Below, piece by piece: positions 18,428 through 27,389 of a DNA stretch of 32,435 nt. The DNA is from an uncultured Clostridia bacterium (GTDB taxonomy: Bacteria > Bacillota > Clostridia > TANB77 > CAG-465), in contig CANROM010000005.1 in the NCBI GenBank assembly GCA_947632225.1, forward strand, positions 1 to 32,435. Direction: 5' to 3'. Below the pieces are notes generated by a model. The model saw only the letters and a program-made list of their open reading frames with translations, ran no database searches and had not been told where the DNA came from. Each line of letters begins with the position of its first letter. The stretch's first letter is position 1. Position numbers and translations under genes: made by a program.

Positions 18428-18886
18428 TTATTTATTTAAAATATAAATACCTAAGTTTAGGTATGTGGCAAACAGTGACCATATAAAATATGGAACTTGT
18501 AAAACACCTGCAAGTTTATCTTTTGAAAAGAATACTCTTATCATAGTAGTTATGGCTATATCTAGTAGCAATATCCATATAAATGCAAATAGACGCCATT
18601 TAAATACAAAAAATGCTATTGGCCATAGTAAGTTTAGCACTAATTGAACATAATATGAAATATTAACTGATGAGTCTACTAGTGACTTTTGCTTTAACAA
18701 TGCATATGATATTCCCATAAGCAAATATAGTATAGTCCATACTATAGGAAATACTATACTTGGTGGAGAAAGCGGTGGCTTTTCAAGTGAATTATAATCC
18801 ATAAAAGGCATTATAATTAGTCCTACTATTGCTCCCAGTGCTAGTGGTAGTATAATTGATTTTATCCAAATTGATATTTTATTCAT
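18428..18886 (-). CDS. TspO/MBR family protein
   Basis: 152 aa; KPPLSPPSIVFPIVWTILYLLMGISYAL, QLVLNLLWPIAFF. Confidence 0.92.
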   Translation of the reverse strand: MNKISIWIKSIILPLALGAIVGLIIMPFMDYNSLEKPPLSPPSIVFPIVWTILYLLMGISYALLKQKSLVDSSVNISYYVQLVLNLLWPIAFFVFKWRLFAFIWILLLDIAITTMIRVFFSKDKLAGVLQVPYFIWSLFATYLNLGIYILNK

Positions 18887-19048
18887 AAAACCCTCCTATA
18901 ATATATATATTATGCATAGAGTAAAAAAATATAATCACGTACAAATTTATGTAGAATATTTGCTGTAAAATATTGTAAAAATAGAGTGATTGTGCTAAAA
19001 TATACTCGAAATAAATGACTTGTAGTTTAGGGGGAATAAGAGACATTT

Positions 19049-19639
19049 ATGAAATCAAAAAATTACTTAGGAAAACATGATGAAAATAGAGGAATTGTAA
19101 TATTTTTCTTAGTATTTATAGTTGTGATAGCTATTATCTTTTTTATGATTCATTCCAATAACAAAGAAGAAAAAGAAATTGGTGTATCATCTATAGATGC
19201 TATGTATTCATCTTTGGAAGATGAAACAGGTGTTATTAAAGAATTTAAGCTTGCAGATAATAATTTAATATTATCTGGTAGTGTAAAAAATAGTTTAGAT
19301 AATACAGTTATTAGCAATATAGAGAATGTACAGATGGTATTTAAAAACAAAGATGGAGACAAATATGCTTACGATTTAGACTATTTTATTTCTACAGATA
19401 ATATTGAGTTTTCACTTTTAAAAGATAACAATATAAACTTAGATGAGTTTGAAAACGGCGAGTATTTTGTATTTTTAAGAATAAAATACACAAGTCAAAA
19501 GACTGATGAAGGATATAGGTATAAATATTATACTCTAAAGAATGATACAGAAAACAACGAATTATTGTATAATAATATAAGCATTAGCTTTGGTACATCA
19601 AGTAAAGTAAAAAACTACTTGACTGTAAAGTTTAACTAG
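19049..19639 (+). CDS. Hypothetical membrane-anchored extracytoplasmic protein
   Basis: 196 aa; one N-terminal TM then a predicted beta-rich soluble region. Confidence 0.6.
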   Translation: MKSKNYLGKHDENRGIVIFFLVFIVVIAIIFFMIHSNNKEEKEIGVSSIDAMYSSLEDETGVIKEFKLADNNLILSGSVKNSLDNTVISNIENVQMVFKNKDGDKYAYDLDYFISTDNIEFSLLKDNNINLDEFENGEYFVFLRIKYTSQKTDEGYRYKYYTLKNDTENNELLYNNISISFGTSSKVKNYLTVKFN

Positions 19640-19643
19640 ATAA

Positions 19644-19680
19644 AAAAACTACTACTAATTTCTTAGTAGTAGTTTTTATT
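19644..19680. terminator. Bidirectional intrinsic terminator
   Basis: AAAAACTACTACTAA-TTTC-TTAGTAGTAGTTTTTATTT. Confidence 0.8.
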
Positions 19681-20108
19681 TAGTCTACATCAATTAAATT
19701 ATAATATTTTTTTGCTCTCATTAAAGCTGAATGAATGGCAGCCTTATACTTTTTAACATATTCTGTATTATCCCAAACACTATCTTTGAGTGTTGCAAGC
19801 TTCTTTAAGTTTATTGTCATATTCTCTTTGTCTATCGATATTACCTGAAATAGTTTAACATTAGTTTCATTTAAACTTTTACTAGCAGTAATAAGAATAC
19901 AACCTTCTGTTATTTCTACTAGATTTCTAATTCTAGTATAATTATTAGTTGAATATATGATGTTTGTTAGCTTACCATCAGCAGAGCATACTGCACTAGA
20001 AAAGCCATATCTGTTTGCAGGTGAAGTAAATCTGTTAGTTTGTACCCACATACATGTTTTTCCACTTTTGCTTATATTTAGTTTTCTTTCAATTATTTCA
20101 TCATCCAT
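19680..20108 (-). CDS. Hypothetical protein
   Basis: 142 aa ORF preceded by AGGTGATAAAAC; no family recognised. Confidence 0.6.
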   Translation of the reverse strand: MDDEIIERKLNISKSGKTCMWVQTNRFTSPANRYGFSSAVCSADGKLTNIIYSTNNYTRIRNLVEITEGCILITASKSLNETNVKLFQVISIDKENMTINLKKLATLKDSVWDNTEYVKKYKAAIHSALMRAKKYYNLIDVD

Positions 20109-20257
20109 TGTTTTATCACCTTAACAACAAGATTATAACATATAGCAATAGTAAAGTCAAAAAATATTTTTTAAAAAATTTATAAAAAAAGGTGTACATA
20201 TATATTTTTTTTTGTTATAATTTGAGTTGTATTCATAAAAAATATTGGAGGAAATAT

Positions 20258-20698
20258 ATGCAACTTAAAAAGGGTTTTACCGAGGATATTGAAAGAATAT
20301 GTAGAGCTGCTGATGATTTTTTAGTTGAGGGAAATGATGATGATGCTTATAGAAAGTATAAAGAGGCATTAGATATAATTCCTGAACCTAAGACGGCATA
20401 TGAAACAGCAACTTGGATATTTGTTTCTATAGGTGATTTATTTTTTAAAAAGCAACAGTATGATATAGCTAGAGATTACTTTTTTGAAGCAAAGAATTGT
20501 CCAAATGGAGTTAGTAATCCATATGTACTATTTAGATTAGGACAATCTCTAGTTGAAACAAATGAGTGTAATCAAGCAAAAGAATTTTTACTAAGAGCGT
20601 ATATGCTTGTTGGAGACGATATATTTTGGGATGAGGATGAAAAATATTTTAATGTTATAAAAGAATTAGTAAAAACAGAGGATAGTAGTAACGTTTAA
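20258..20698 (+). CDS. Tetratricopeptide-repeat (TPR)-like protein
   Basis: 146 aa from ATG 20258 (TTGGAGGAAATAT upstream); ADDFLVEGNDDDAYRKYKEALDI and IFVSIGDLFFKKQQYDIARDYFFEA repeats. Confidence 0.75.
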   Translation: MQLKKGFTEDIERICRAADDFLVEGNDDDAYRKYKEALDIIPEPKTAYETATWIFVSIGDLFFKKQQYDIARDYFFEAKNCPNGVSNPYVLFRLGQSLVETNECNQAKEFLLRAYMLVGDDIFWDEDEKYFNVIKELVKTEDSSNV

Positions 20699-20722
20699 AA
20701 ACAAATGTTACTACTTTTTTAT
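20684..20722 (+). terminator. Intrinsic terminator overlapping the TPR gene stop
   Basis: AGTAGTAAC...GTTACTACTTTTTTATT. Confidence 0.75.
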
Positions 20723-20809
20723 TGTAAATCAGCTAAAAATGTGATATAATTAAATGGTCATATAGAAAGGTAGAAACTTCAAAAATAATTTTAAGGAGGA
20801 TAGATAATT

Positions 20810-21100
20810 ATGACATGGTTATTTGAGGGTATAGTAGTTTTGCTACTATTTCTATTTATTGATTCAATTGGATTTTGGGGTTCAGTTGGTCTAATGGCTA
20901 TTATTAACACAGCGTATGCATTACTTCAAAATTTGCCAGTTGCAGGAGTTATCTCAGCTTTTATAGAAGGAGCAGTACTTGGTGTATTTGCATATGTTTT
21001 TGTAAAAGTGTTCTTTGCACTAGTTGAAATTTTTGGAGATGTGCTATATTTCATTTTAATAATTGGAATAATATTAGCTGTTTTAGCATTTATATTTTAG
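20810..21100 (+). CDS. Small membrane protein (96 aa)
   Basis: Hydrophobic ORF with AAGGAGGATAGATAATT upstream and a terminator hairpin (GAAGG...CCTTC + T-tract) straight after the stop. Confidence 0.7.
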   Translation: MTWLFEGIVVLLLFLFIDSIGFWGSVGLMAIINTAYALLQNLPVAGVISAFIEGAVLGVFAYVFVKVFFALVEIFGDVLYFILIIGIILAVLAFIF

Positions 21101-21123
21101 AAGGTTTTATACCTTCTTTTTTT
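21100..21123 (+). terminator. Intrinsic terminator
   Basis: GAAGG-TTTTATA-CCTTC-TTTTTTTC. Confidence 0.7.
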
Positions 21124-21204
21124 CGACCTAAAAAATGGCCATTTTTCCTTTGACAAACGCTTTTTAATGCATTATAATAGTCATGCCTTAGGAGGTGAAA
21201 CAGT

Positions 21205-21705
21205 ATTTTATTACGGATTATTGTAACCCTATTTTTTCTTAATACAAAACTTAAATTTAATTTTTCTAATTATTTTTTATCATTTAATTTTAAATCTGAA
21301 AAAGTTTTTTGTTCATATACAACTCCTTCCTGGTACGTTACTATACCAAAACTAGAATTATCTCCAACAGAAATAAAAGACGGTGTTACCGAAGATATAT
21401 TAGAAAACTATATAGGTCATTTCCCAATAAGTTCATTTTACACAGGCAATGTGTGTCTTGCAGCCCATAATTATGGGTACAAAAATAACTATTTTGAAAA
21501 TATAAATCTTTTAGAGTATGGCGATAAAATTATCTATTGCTATAATAAAAAAGAAAAGGTTTATAGGGTAAAAAGTATAACTACAATTGCAGAAGATGAT
21601 TTTTCATTTTTAAATCTAAATGGAAAAGATAGTATTACTTTAATAACGTGTATAACTGGTTTGCCTCACTATAGGCTTTGTATACAAGCAGAATGTGAGG
21701 GATAA
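21205..21705 (+). CDS. Sortase with putative ATT start codon
   Basis: Reading frame open from 21199 to 21705; catalytic motifs AAHNYG (His), TLITC (Cys), YRLCIQAE (Arg). No ATG/GTG/TTG in frame upstream of the His; AGGAGGTG (21190-21197) is 7 nt before ATT at 21205, and the N-terminus LLRIIVTLFFL resembles a membrane anchor. The supplied track begins only at internal GTG 21451. Confidence 0.78.
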   Translation: MLLRIIVTLFFLNTKLKFNFSNYFLSFNFKSEKVFCSYTTPSWYVTIPKLELSPTEIKDGVTEDILENYIGHFPISSFYTGNVCLAAHNYGYKNNYFENINLLEYGDKIIYCYNKKEKVYRVKSITTIAEDDFSFLNLNGKDSITLITCITGLPHYRLCIQAECEG

Positions 21706-21707
21706 AA

Positions 21708-23258
21708 ATGAGTAAAATATATAAATATACAAATAAAATATTAGAAGCTATACAAAAGAGAAATAGACGAATAAATGCTAATATTAGACAGAGTCAAATT
21801 CGCAGAATAAAAGTATATTTTATGCTAGTTATGCTTATAATATCTACTTTTAGCAATGTATTTGCACTTGAAAACAGAAGTTTTGAATATGGCAAGTATA
21901 CTGTTAAATGCTATGCTGATCCAAATAGGTATGTAAAATATATGAATATACCTCAAACTAACTATGAGTATTACTATATAAAAGATAATACTGAGCTTCC
22001 AATCTATTGTATGAACCTTGGCTTTTTAGGTGCAGAGAGTACAAAGGACGGGTATACAGTTAGTGCAAATAATAAGCTAGATGATGAAGTATTACAGTCT
22101 ATCGTGTTAAATTGCTATCCATATAAGACTATAGAAGAGCTAGGAGTAAGTACCAAAAGTCAGGCAAAATTTGCATCTCAATTTGCAATTTGGACATATC
22201 TTGAAAATCTAGATTTAAATAAGCTAGAGGCAATTGGTGATGAAAATATTCCTGTAGTCAGTGCAATTGTAAATATATATAATAACGGAATAAATAATGT
22301 TGGAAAATATGATAGTTGTTTTAATACTAGCATTAGAGCTCAAGAATTTGAAGTATTAAATGGAATAAAATATTATAAAAGAGATATAGTTATACAAAAA
22401 GATAATGTAGTGGATGTAAAGGTAAGTAGTGAAGATAAAAACTTAAAAATAGTTAAAGATAATAATAAATATAGTGTGTATATTCCAGTAAATTTAGTAG
22501 ATGAAGAGTATCAGGCAGATATTAAATATAATATTACTTGTAAGCAAAATATGTCTTTGCTTGGAATATCAGAATATGTGGGTTTTCAGGATGTAGTAGT
22601 TACACTAAAAGAACTGTATGATGCACAAAAAACAGAAAATATAACTTTTAAATCTACTAAAAAAAGCATAGAAATAATAAAAAAAGATAAAGATACTAAT
22701 AAAGTACTACAAGGTGTAGAGTACTTAGTAAAAGACGAAAATTTAAATGAAATAGGCAGATATATAACAGATGAAAATGGAAAGATAGAATTTAATATAT
22801 ATGATGATACAAAAAAAGTATATGTGCAGGAGCTAGCAACACTAGATGAATATGTATTAGATGAAAATGTATATGAATTAAAAATTGAAAATCAAAGTAG
22901 ATTTGAACTATATAATCAGAAAAAGCAAGGTACTATTACAATACTAAAGAAAACTAAGGAATATAATCAAATAACAGATATAGATGAAAACATGCCTTTA
23001 AGTGATGTATCATTTTATATTTATGATGTGAATATGAATCTTGTAGATGATGTAACAACTGATGAAAATGGCTATACTAAAACTAAAAAATTACCTATTG
23101 GCACATATTATATAAAAGAATATAAAACAAAAACTGGGTACAAAATACTTAATGAACTTATTAAAGTAAAAATTGTAGAAAATGACGAAAATGTAAATGT
23201 AGAAATACTAAATGAGAACGTAGATATACCAGTCAAGTTACCTAAAACTGGAAAATAA
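21708..23258 (+). CDS. Thioester-domain surface adhesin with two CnaB/SpaA-like domains and C-terminal LPKTG
   Basis: 516 aa; signal sequence; PIYCMNLG (Cys) and ASQFAIW (TQxA-like Gln) motifs; two C-terminal domains with candidate isopeptide residues (IEIIKKDKDT/VQELAT/LYNQK and TITILKKTKE/YIKEYKT/ILNEN); ends VKLPKTGK. Confidence 0.8.
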   Translation: MSKIYKYTNKILEAIQKRNRRINANIRQSQIRRIKVYFMLVMLIISTFSNVFALENRSFEYGKYTVKCYADPNRYVKYMNIPQTNYEYYYIKDNTELPIYCMNLGFLGAESTKDGYTVSANNKLDDEVLQSIVLNCYPYKTIEELGVSTKSQAKFASQFAIWTYLENLDLNKLEAIGDENIPVVSAIVNIYNNGINNVGKYDSCFNTSIRAQEFEVLNGIKYYKRDIVIQKDNVVDVKVSSEDKNLKIVKDNNKYSVYIPVNLVDEEYQADIKYNITCKQNMSLLGISEYVGFQDVVVTLKELYDAQKTENITFKSTKKSIEIIKKDKDTNKVLQGVEYLVKDENLNEIGRYITDENGKIEFNIYDDTKKVYVQELATLDEYVLDENVYELKIENQSRFELYNQKKQGTITILKKTKEYNQITDIDENMPLSDVSFYIYDVNMNLVDDVTTDENGYTKTKKLPIGTYYIKEYKTKTGYKILNELIKVKIVENDENVNVEILNENVDIPVKLPKTGK

Positions 23259-23329
23259 TATTGTAGAATTTAGTAAAAATATGTTGTTTTTAAAGATATT
23301 ATATTATATAATTTAGCCGGAGGGATTTT

Positions 23330-24394
23330 ATGCCGAAGACATGGTTAAAAGTCGTTGTAATAATAATATCAATAATTCTTCTTATATTTTTTATAGGATT
23401 TGCCACATTAGTTTTAACAGAATATTTTCCTGAGGATAGGGAAAGTTTAAATATAGATGGAAAAAGCGAAAAAACAGTAGCTGTAGACAAAAATATAAAC
23501 ATTATTACATATAATTTAGGGTATTTATCATTAGATAAAACACAAGACTTCTTTATGGATGGTGGAAAAGGAGTTAGACCAAGTAGTGCTGCTAACGTTA
23601 CAAAAAATTTAGCGGCAGTAAAAAATTTTATGGATAATCAAAATGCAGATATATATCTATTCCAAGAAGTAGATACTAATGCTAAAAGATCATATTGGAT
23701 AAATGAGTATGAGGATATAAAGAGTGAATTTAATGGAACTGCAACTTTTGCGTACATGTTTAATTCATTATATATACCTTATCCATTGTTTAATACTGTT
23801 GGTCATGTTGAAAGTGGACTTACTACTTTAAATAAATATAAGGTAACAAAGGCTACAAGAATTTCTTTACCTAGTGCGTATAGTTGGCCTAAAAGAGCAG
23901 TTATGTATAAAAACTGCCTATTAGAAGAAAGAATGAATGTTAAAGATAGTGATAAAGAACTAGTCGTATATAATATTCATTTAGATGCCTATGGAAAAGA
24001 AGATGGAAAAACAGAGCAACTAGATGTTTTAATGGATGCAATGAAAGCAGAGTATGAAAAAGGAAACTATGTTGTTGCAGGTGGTGATTTTAACCAGACT
24101 TTTCCAGGAGTTGACACTGAGAAATTCCCTATTGTAGATACTAAAAATTATGTGCCAAGTCAAATACCAGATGACTATTTACCTGAGGGATGGAAGTTTG
24201 CCGTAGATTTAGATAAACCTACATCTAGACTATTAAATGAAGAATATAGCGGAAATTACGACAATACACAGTTATACATAATAGACGGATTTATATTAAG
24301 TCCAAATGTTAAACGTGTAAGTGTTGAAACAATAGAAAATAACTTCTCATATAGCGACCATCATCCAGTAAAATTAAAAATAAAATTAAAATAG
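23330..24394 (+). CDS. Endonuclease/exonuclease/phosphatase family protein, N-terminal TM
   Basis: 354 aa; ITYNLGYL, LFQEVD, VYNIHLDAYG, VAGGDFNQ, SDHHPVKLK. Confidence 0.87.
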   Translation: MPKTWLKVVVIIISIILLIFFIGFATLVLTEYFPEDRESLNIDGKSEKTVAVDKNINIITYNLGYLSLDKTQDFFMDGGKGVRPSSAANVTKNLAAVKNFMDNQNADIYLFQEVDTNAKRSYWINEYEDIKSEFNGTATFAYMFNSLYIPYPLFNTVGHVESGLTTLNKYKVTKATRISLPSAYSWPKRAVMYKNCLLEERMNVKDSDKELVVYNIHLDAYGKEDGKTEQLDVLMDAMKAEYEKGNYVVAGGDFNQTFPGVDTEKFPIVDTKNYVPSQIPDDYLPEGWKFAVDLDKPTSRLLNEEYSGNYDNTQLYIIDGFILSPNVKRVSVETIENNFSYSDHHPVKLKIKLK

Positions 24395-24407
24395 GAGGCA
24401 AGAGTGC

Positions 24408-25622
24408 ATGGAAATTAAGGAGAATATATATTATGTTGGAGTTCTTGACGAAAAACTTAGAGTTTTTGATGTAATCATGAGTACTGAATATGGAACTTCA
24501 TATAATTCTTATCTTATAAAAGGAAAAGATGCTATAGCCATAATTGATTCTGTTAAAAGTGAATTTGCAGATGAGTATATAAAAAATATAGAAAAATATA
24601 CTAAGATAGAGGATGTTAAATATCTAATTGTAAATCATAGTGAACCAGATCATGCAGGCTCAATTGAAAAAATATTAAAATTAAATCCTAATATTGAAGT
24701 CTGTGGAACAAGGATGGCAATAGATTTTGTAAGAAACATTATAAATTTTGATTTTAAGTCTAATGTATTAACTGCAAATGATAGCATAGATTTAGGTGGC
24801 AAAGAGTTGAAATTCTTTGCATTCCCTATGTTACATTGGCCAGACTCAATGTATACATATTTAAAAGAAGATAAAATGTTATTTACTTGTGACTCTTTTG
24901 GAGCGCATTATGCAAGTAAAGAAATATTTAATGATTTAGAAGAGCCAAATGGAGTATTAACAGATGAAAAGATAGTAAAGCAGTACAAGTATTATTTTGA
25001 TGTTATACTTGGACCATTTAAAAACCCATTTTTAGTAAATGCTTTAAATAAATTAGATTTAATACCAGTAGAGTATATCTGTCCAGGACATGGACCAATA
25101 ATTCGTAAAGATGTAGGTAAATATTTGAAGCTTTATAGAAAATGGTGCGAAGAAAAACCTGAAAAGGTAAGACCAAAGATAACAGTATGTTATGTTTCAT
25201 CTTATGGATATACTAAAAAAATGGCTAAAGCTTTAATTGAAGGACTAAATAGATGTGATGTTGATGTAAAAGAGTACGACTTACAGATAGATGATATGGA
25301 AAAAGCAAAGGCGGATCTTTCTACTTCTGATGGAATAATGCTTGGCTCACCAACAATACTTGCTAATGCACTTCCACAAGTATTTGAAGTTATGACATCA
25401 CTTAATCCAGTGTTAAACAAAGGAATGGATGCTTTATCTTTTGGCTCATATGCATGGAGTGGAGAGGCTGCAGATTGTATTATAAACTGCTTAAATCAGC
25501 TAAGATTTAATACCTCTTTTGGTGCCATAAAAGTAAAGCTAAACCCATCAGATTATGACATGGAACAGTTAAGTAATACAGGTGAAGAATTCGCCAAGAA
25601 AGTAATAAAAGATTTTGAATAA
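24408..25622 (+). CDS. Flavodiiron protein (FprA-type)
   Basis: 404 aa; NHSEPDHAGS diiron motif, CDSFGAH, CPGHGPI, C-terminal flavodoxin domain (VSSYGYTKKMA, GSYAWSGEA). Confidence 0.93.
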   Translation: MEIKENIYYVGVLDEKLRVFDVIMSTEYGTSYNSYLIKGKDAIAIIDSVKSEFADEYIKNIEKYTKIEDVKYLIVNHSEPDHAGSIEKILKLNPNIEVCGTRMAIDFVRNIINFDFKSNVLTANDSIDLGGKELKFFAFPMLHWPDSMYTYLKEDKMLFTCDSFGAHYASKEIFNDLEEPNGVLTDEKIVKQYKYYFDVILGPFKNPFLVNALNKLDLIPVEYICPGHGPIIRKDVGKYLKLYRKWCEEKPEKVRPKITVCYVSSYGYTKKMAKALIEGLNRCDVDVKEYDLQIDDMEKAKADLSTSDGIMLGSPTILANALPQVFEVMTSLNPVLNKGMDALSFGSYAWSGEAADCIINCLNQLRFNTSFGAIKVKLNPSDYDMEQLSNTGEEFAKKVIKDFE

Positions 25623-25645
25623 TGCAGAGTAATCTGCATTTTTTC
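25622..25645 (+). terminator. Intrinsic terminator after the flavodiiron gene
   Basis: ATGCAGA-GTAA-TCTGCAT-TTTTTC. Confidence 0.8.
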
Positions 25646-25691
25646 TTGTGTAATTAAAAATTATATAGTATAATCATATTAGGTGGAAGAG

Positions 25692-26546
25692 ATGACAATT
25701 TTAATTATACTAGTGGTATTTATATTACTAGCTTTTTTGGGTTATATTGAAGTAAAAGTAAGTAATAATCTTGTTAAGGTTAAAAAATACACTGTTAAAA
25801 ATTCAAAAATACCTAGTAATTTTAATAATTTTAAAATAGTTCATATTACAGATGTTCACAGTAAAATATATGGGGAAAACAACTCTAAAATAAAAGAGCT
25901 TATAGACAAAATAAATCCTAATATAATAGTAATGAGTGGAGATATTATAGACCAAAGAACTGGAAAAGTAAGAGATTTTATACAGATGTATGAGGATATA
26001 TATAGAAAGTATCCTACTTTTTATTCTATAGGAAATCATGAACGAAAATTAAAGTATAGTTTATATAAAAGTTATTTACAACAATTAAGAGAAATTGGCG
26101 TACATGTACTCTTAAATGAAAAGGAAAATTTTAATATAGGTGAGCAGTACATAGTTATAAATGCCCTAAAATTCAGAGCAAATATGCAGCCAAAAGTTTT
26201 AACTGAGGAAAAGTTTGAAAAGCAAGTAAGATTTATGAAAGACAAACTAGAGCCAATAGATAAAATAAAATTTAACATTTTAATTGCTCATGATGCAGAG
26301 AATTTTAAAATGTATGAAAAATTAGGAGTAGACTTGATTTTTTCTGGTCATATTCATGGCGGAATAGTTAGATTTGGAAAAATAGGACTATTGTCACCTA
26401 GAAGAAAACTTTTCCCTAAGTATGCATATGGAAAGAATAAAATAAACAATACTGTAATGATTACAAGTTCTGGACTTGGAAGTGCATCTGTAAAGACAAG
26501 ATTATTTAACAGACCAGAAATTGTAGAAGTAACATTAAAATCATGA
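25692..26546 (+). CDS. Metallophosphoesterase (calcineurin-like), membrane-anchored
   Basis: HITDVHS, SGDIID, IGNHE, SGHIHGG; ATG 25692 preferred over GTG 25683 because AGGTGGAAG precedes it. Confidence 0.9.
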   Translation: MTILIILVVFILLAFLGYIEVKVSNNLVKVKKYTVKNSKIPSNFNNFKIVHITDVHSKIYGENNSKIKELIDKINPNIIVMSGDIIDQRTGKVRDFIQMYEDIYRKYPTFYSIGNHERKLKYSLYKSYLQQLREIGVHVLLNEKENFNIGEQYIVINALKFRANMQPKVLTEEKFEKQVRFMKDKLEPIDKIKFNILIAHDAENFKMYEKLGVDLIFSGHIHGGIVRFGKIGLLSPRRKLFPKYAYGKNKINNTVMITSSGLGSASVKTRLFNRPEIVEVTLKS

Positions 26547-26601
26547 GTGAATAATTATACGTAAAGTTAACTTAAATCGTTGACTTTTTATGTCACTCAT
26601 G
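26542..26601. repeat. Inverted repeat overlapping a promoter
   Basis: CATGAGTGA (26542-26550) and TCACTCATG (26593-26601), enclosing a second imperfect stem AAGTTAAC/GTTGACTT. Confidence 0.8.
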
Positions 26602-26608
26602 TTATAAT
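26580..26608 (+). promoter_or_regulatory. Sigma-A type promoter of the Wzz/kinase cluster
   Basis: TTGACT (26580-26585), 17-nt spacer, TATAAT (26603-26608). Confidence 0.75.
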
Positions 26609-26636
26609 AAAATCATGCGTTTAAAGGAGAGATAAA

Positions 26637-27389
26637 ATGGAAGAGTTAGATATAATGGAACTATTATATGCTTTAAAGAAGAAAATTAAGTATATTATAG
26701 TTGCAGTTATAATATGCGCAGTTGCTGGATATTTGTATTCAGAATTTTTGATTACACCTATGTATAAAGCAACAACTTCATTTGTACTATCTAAAGTTAC
26801 ATATGGAAATGAAGTACAAGGAGAAGAAGAAATAGGAAATCTAGATGGTAGTGGTATTACACAAAATGATATTAACTTAAATTCAAAGTTAGTTCCTACT
26901 TATAGTTCTATTATTAAAAGTAGAGCAGTAGCAGAAAGTGTTATACAATCTTTAAATTTAAATATGTCTATAAATGAGTTTTCTAGAAACATATCTGTAT
27001 CTTCTAAAGATGATACAGAAATGATTGAGATTGTTGTTTCTAATGAGGACCCAGAAGTTGGAAAGAAGATAGCATACTTACTATTAGATATATTTAGAGA
27101 AAAAGTAAGTGCTATATATAACATCAATAATATGACAATAGTTGATGAGCCATGGACAGATAACGTACCATATAATGTTGGAACAGTAAAGAATATTCTA
27201 CTATTTGCATTAGTTGGATTATTTGTATCATGTGGTGTAATATTTGTTATTGTATATTTTGATGATACTGTAAAAGATGAGAAAGATGTAGAGGCTTTAA
27301 CTGGCATTCCTGTAATTGCTTCTATCCCAAGAGTTGAAGATGAGGATAAAGGAGGGGAAGTTTATGGAAAAAAGAGAAATAATAGTTAA
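26637..27389 (+). CDS. Wzz/CpsC/YveK-type polysaccharide co-polymerase (BY-kinase activator)
   Basis: 250 aa; two TMs flanking an extracellular domain; C-terminal DDTVKDEKDVEALTGIPVIASIP. Confidence 0.9.
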   Translation: MEELDIMELLYALKKKIKYIIVAVIICAVAGYLYSEFLITPMYKATTSFVLSKVTYGNEVQGEEEIGNLDGSGITQNDINLNSKLVPTYSSIIKSRAVAESVIQSLNLNMSINEFSRNISVSSKDDTEMIEIVVSNEDPEVGKKIAYLLLDIFREKVSAIYNINNMTIVDEPWTDNVPYNVGTVKNILLFALVGLFVSCGVIFVIVYFDDTVKDEKDVEALTGIPVIASIPRVEDEDKGGEVYGKKRNNS

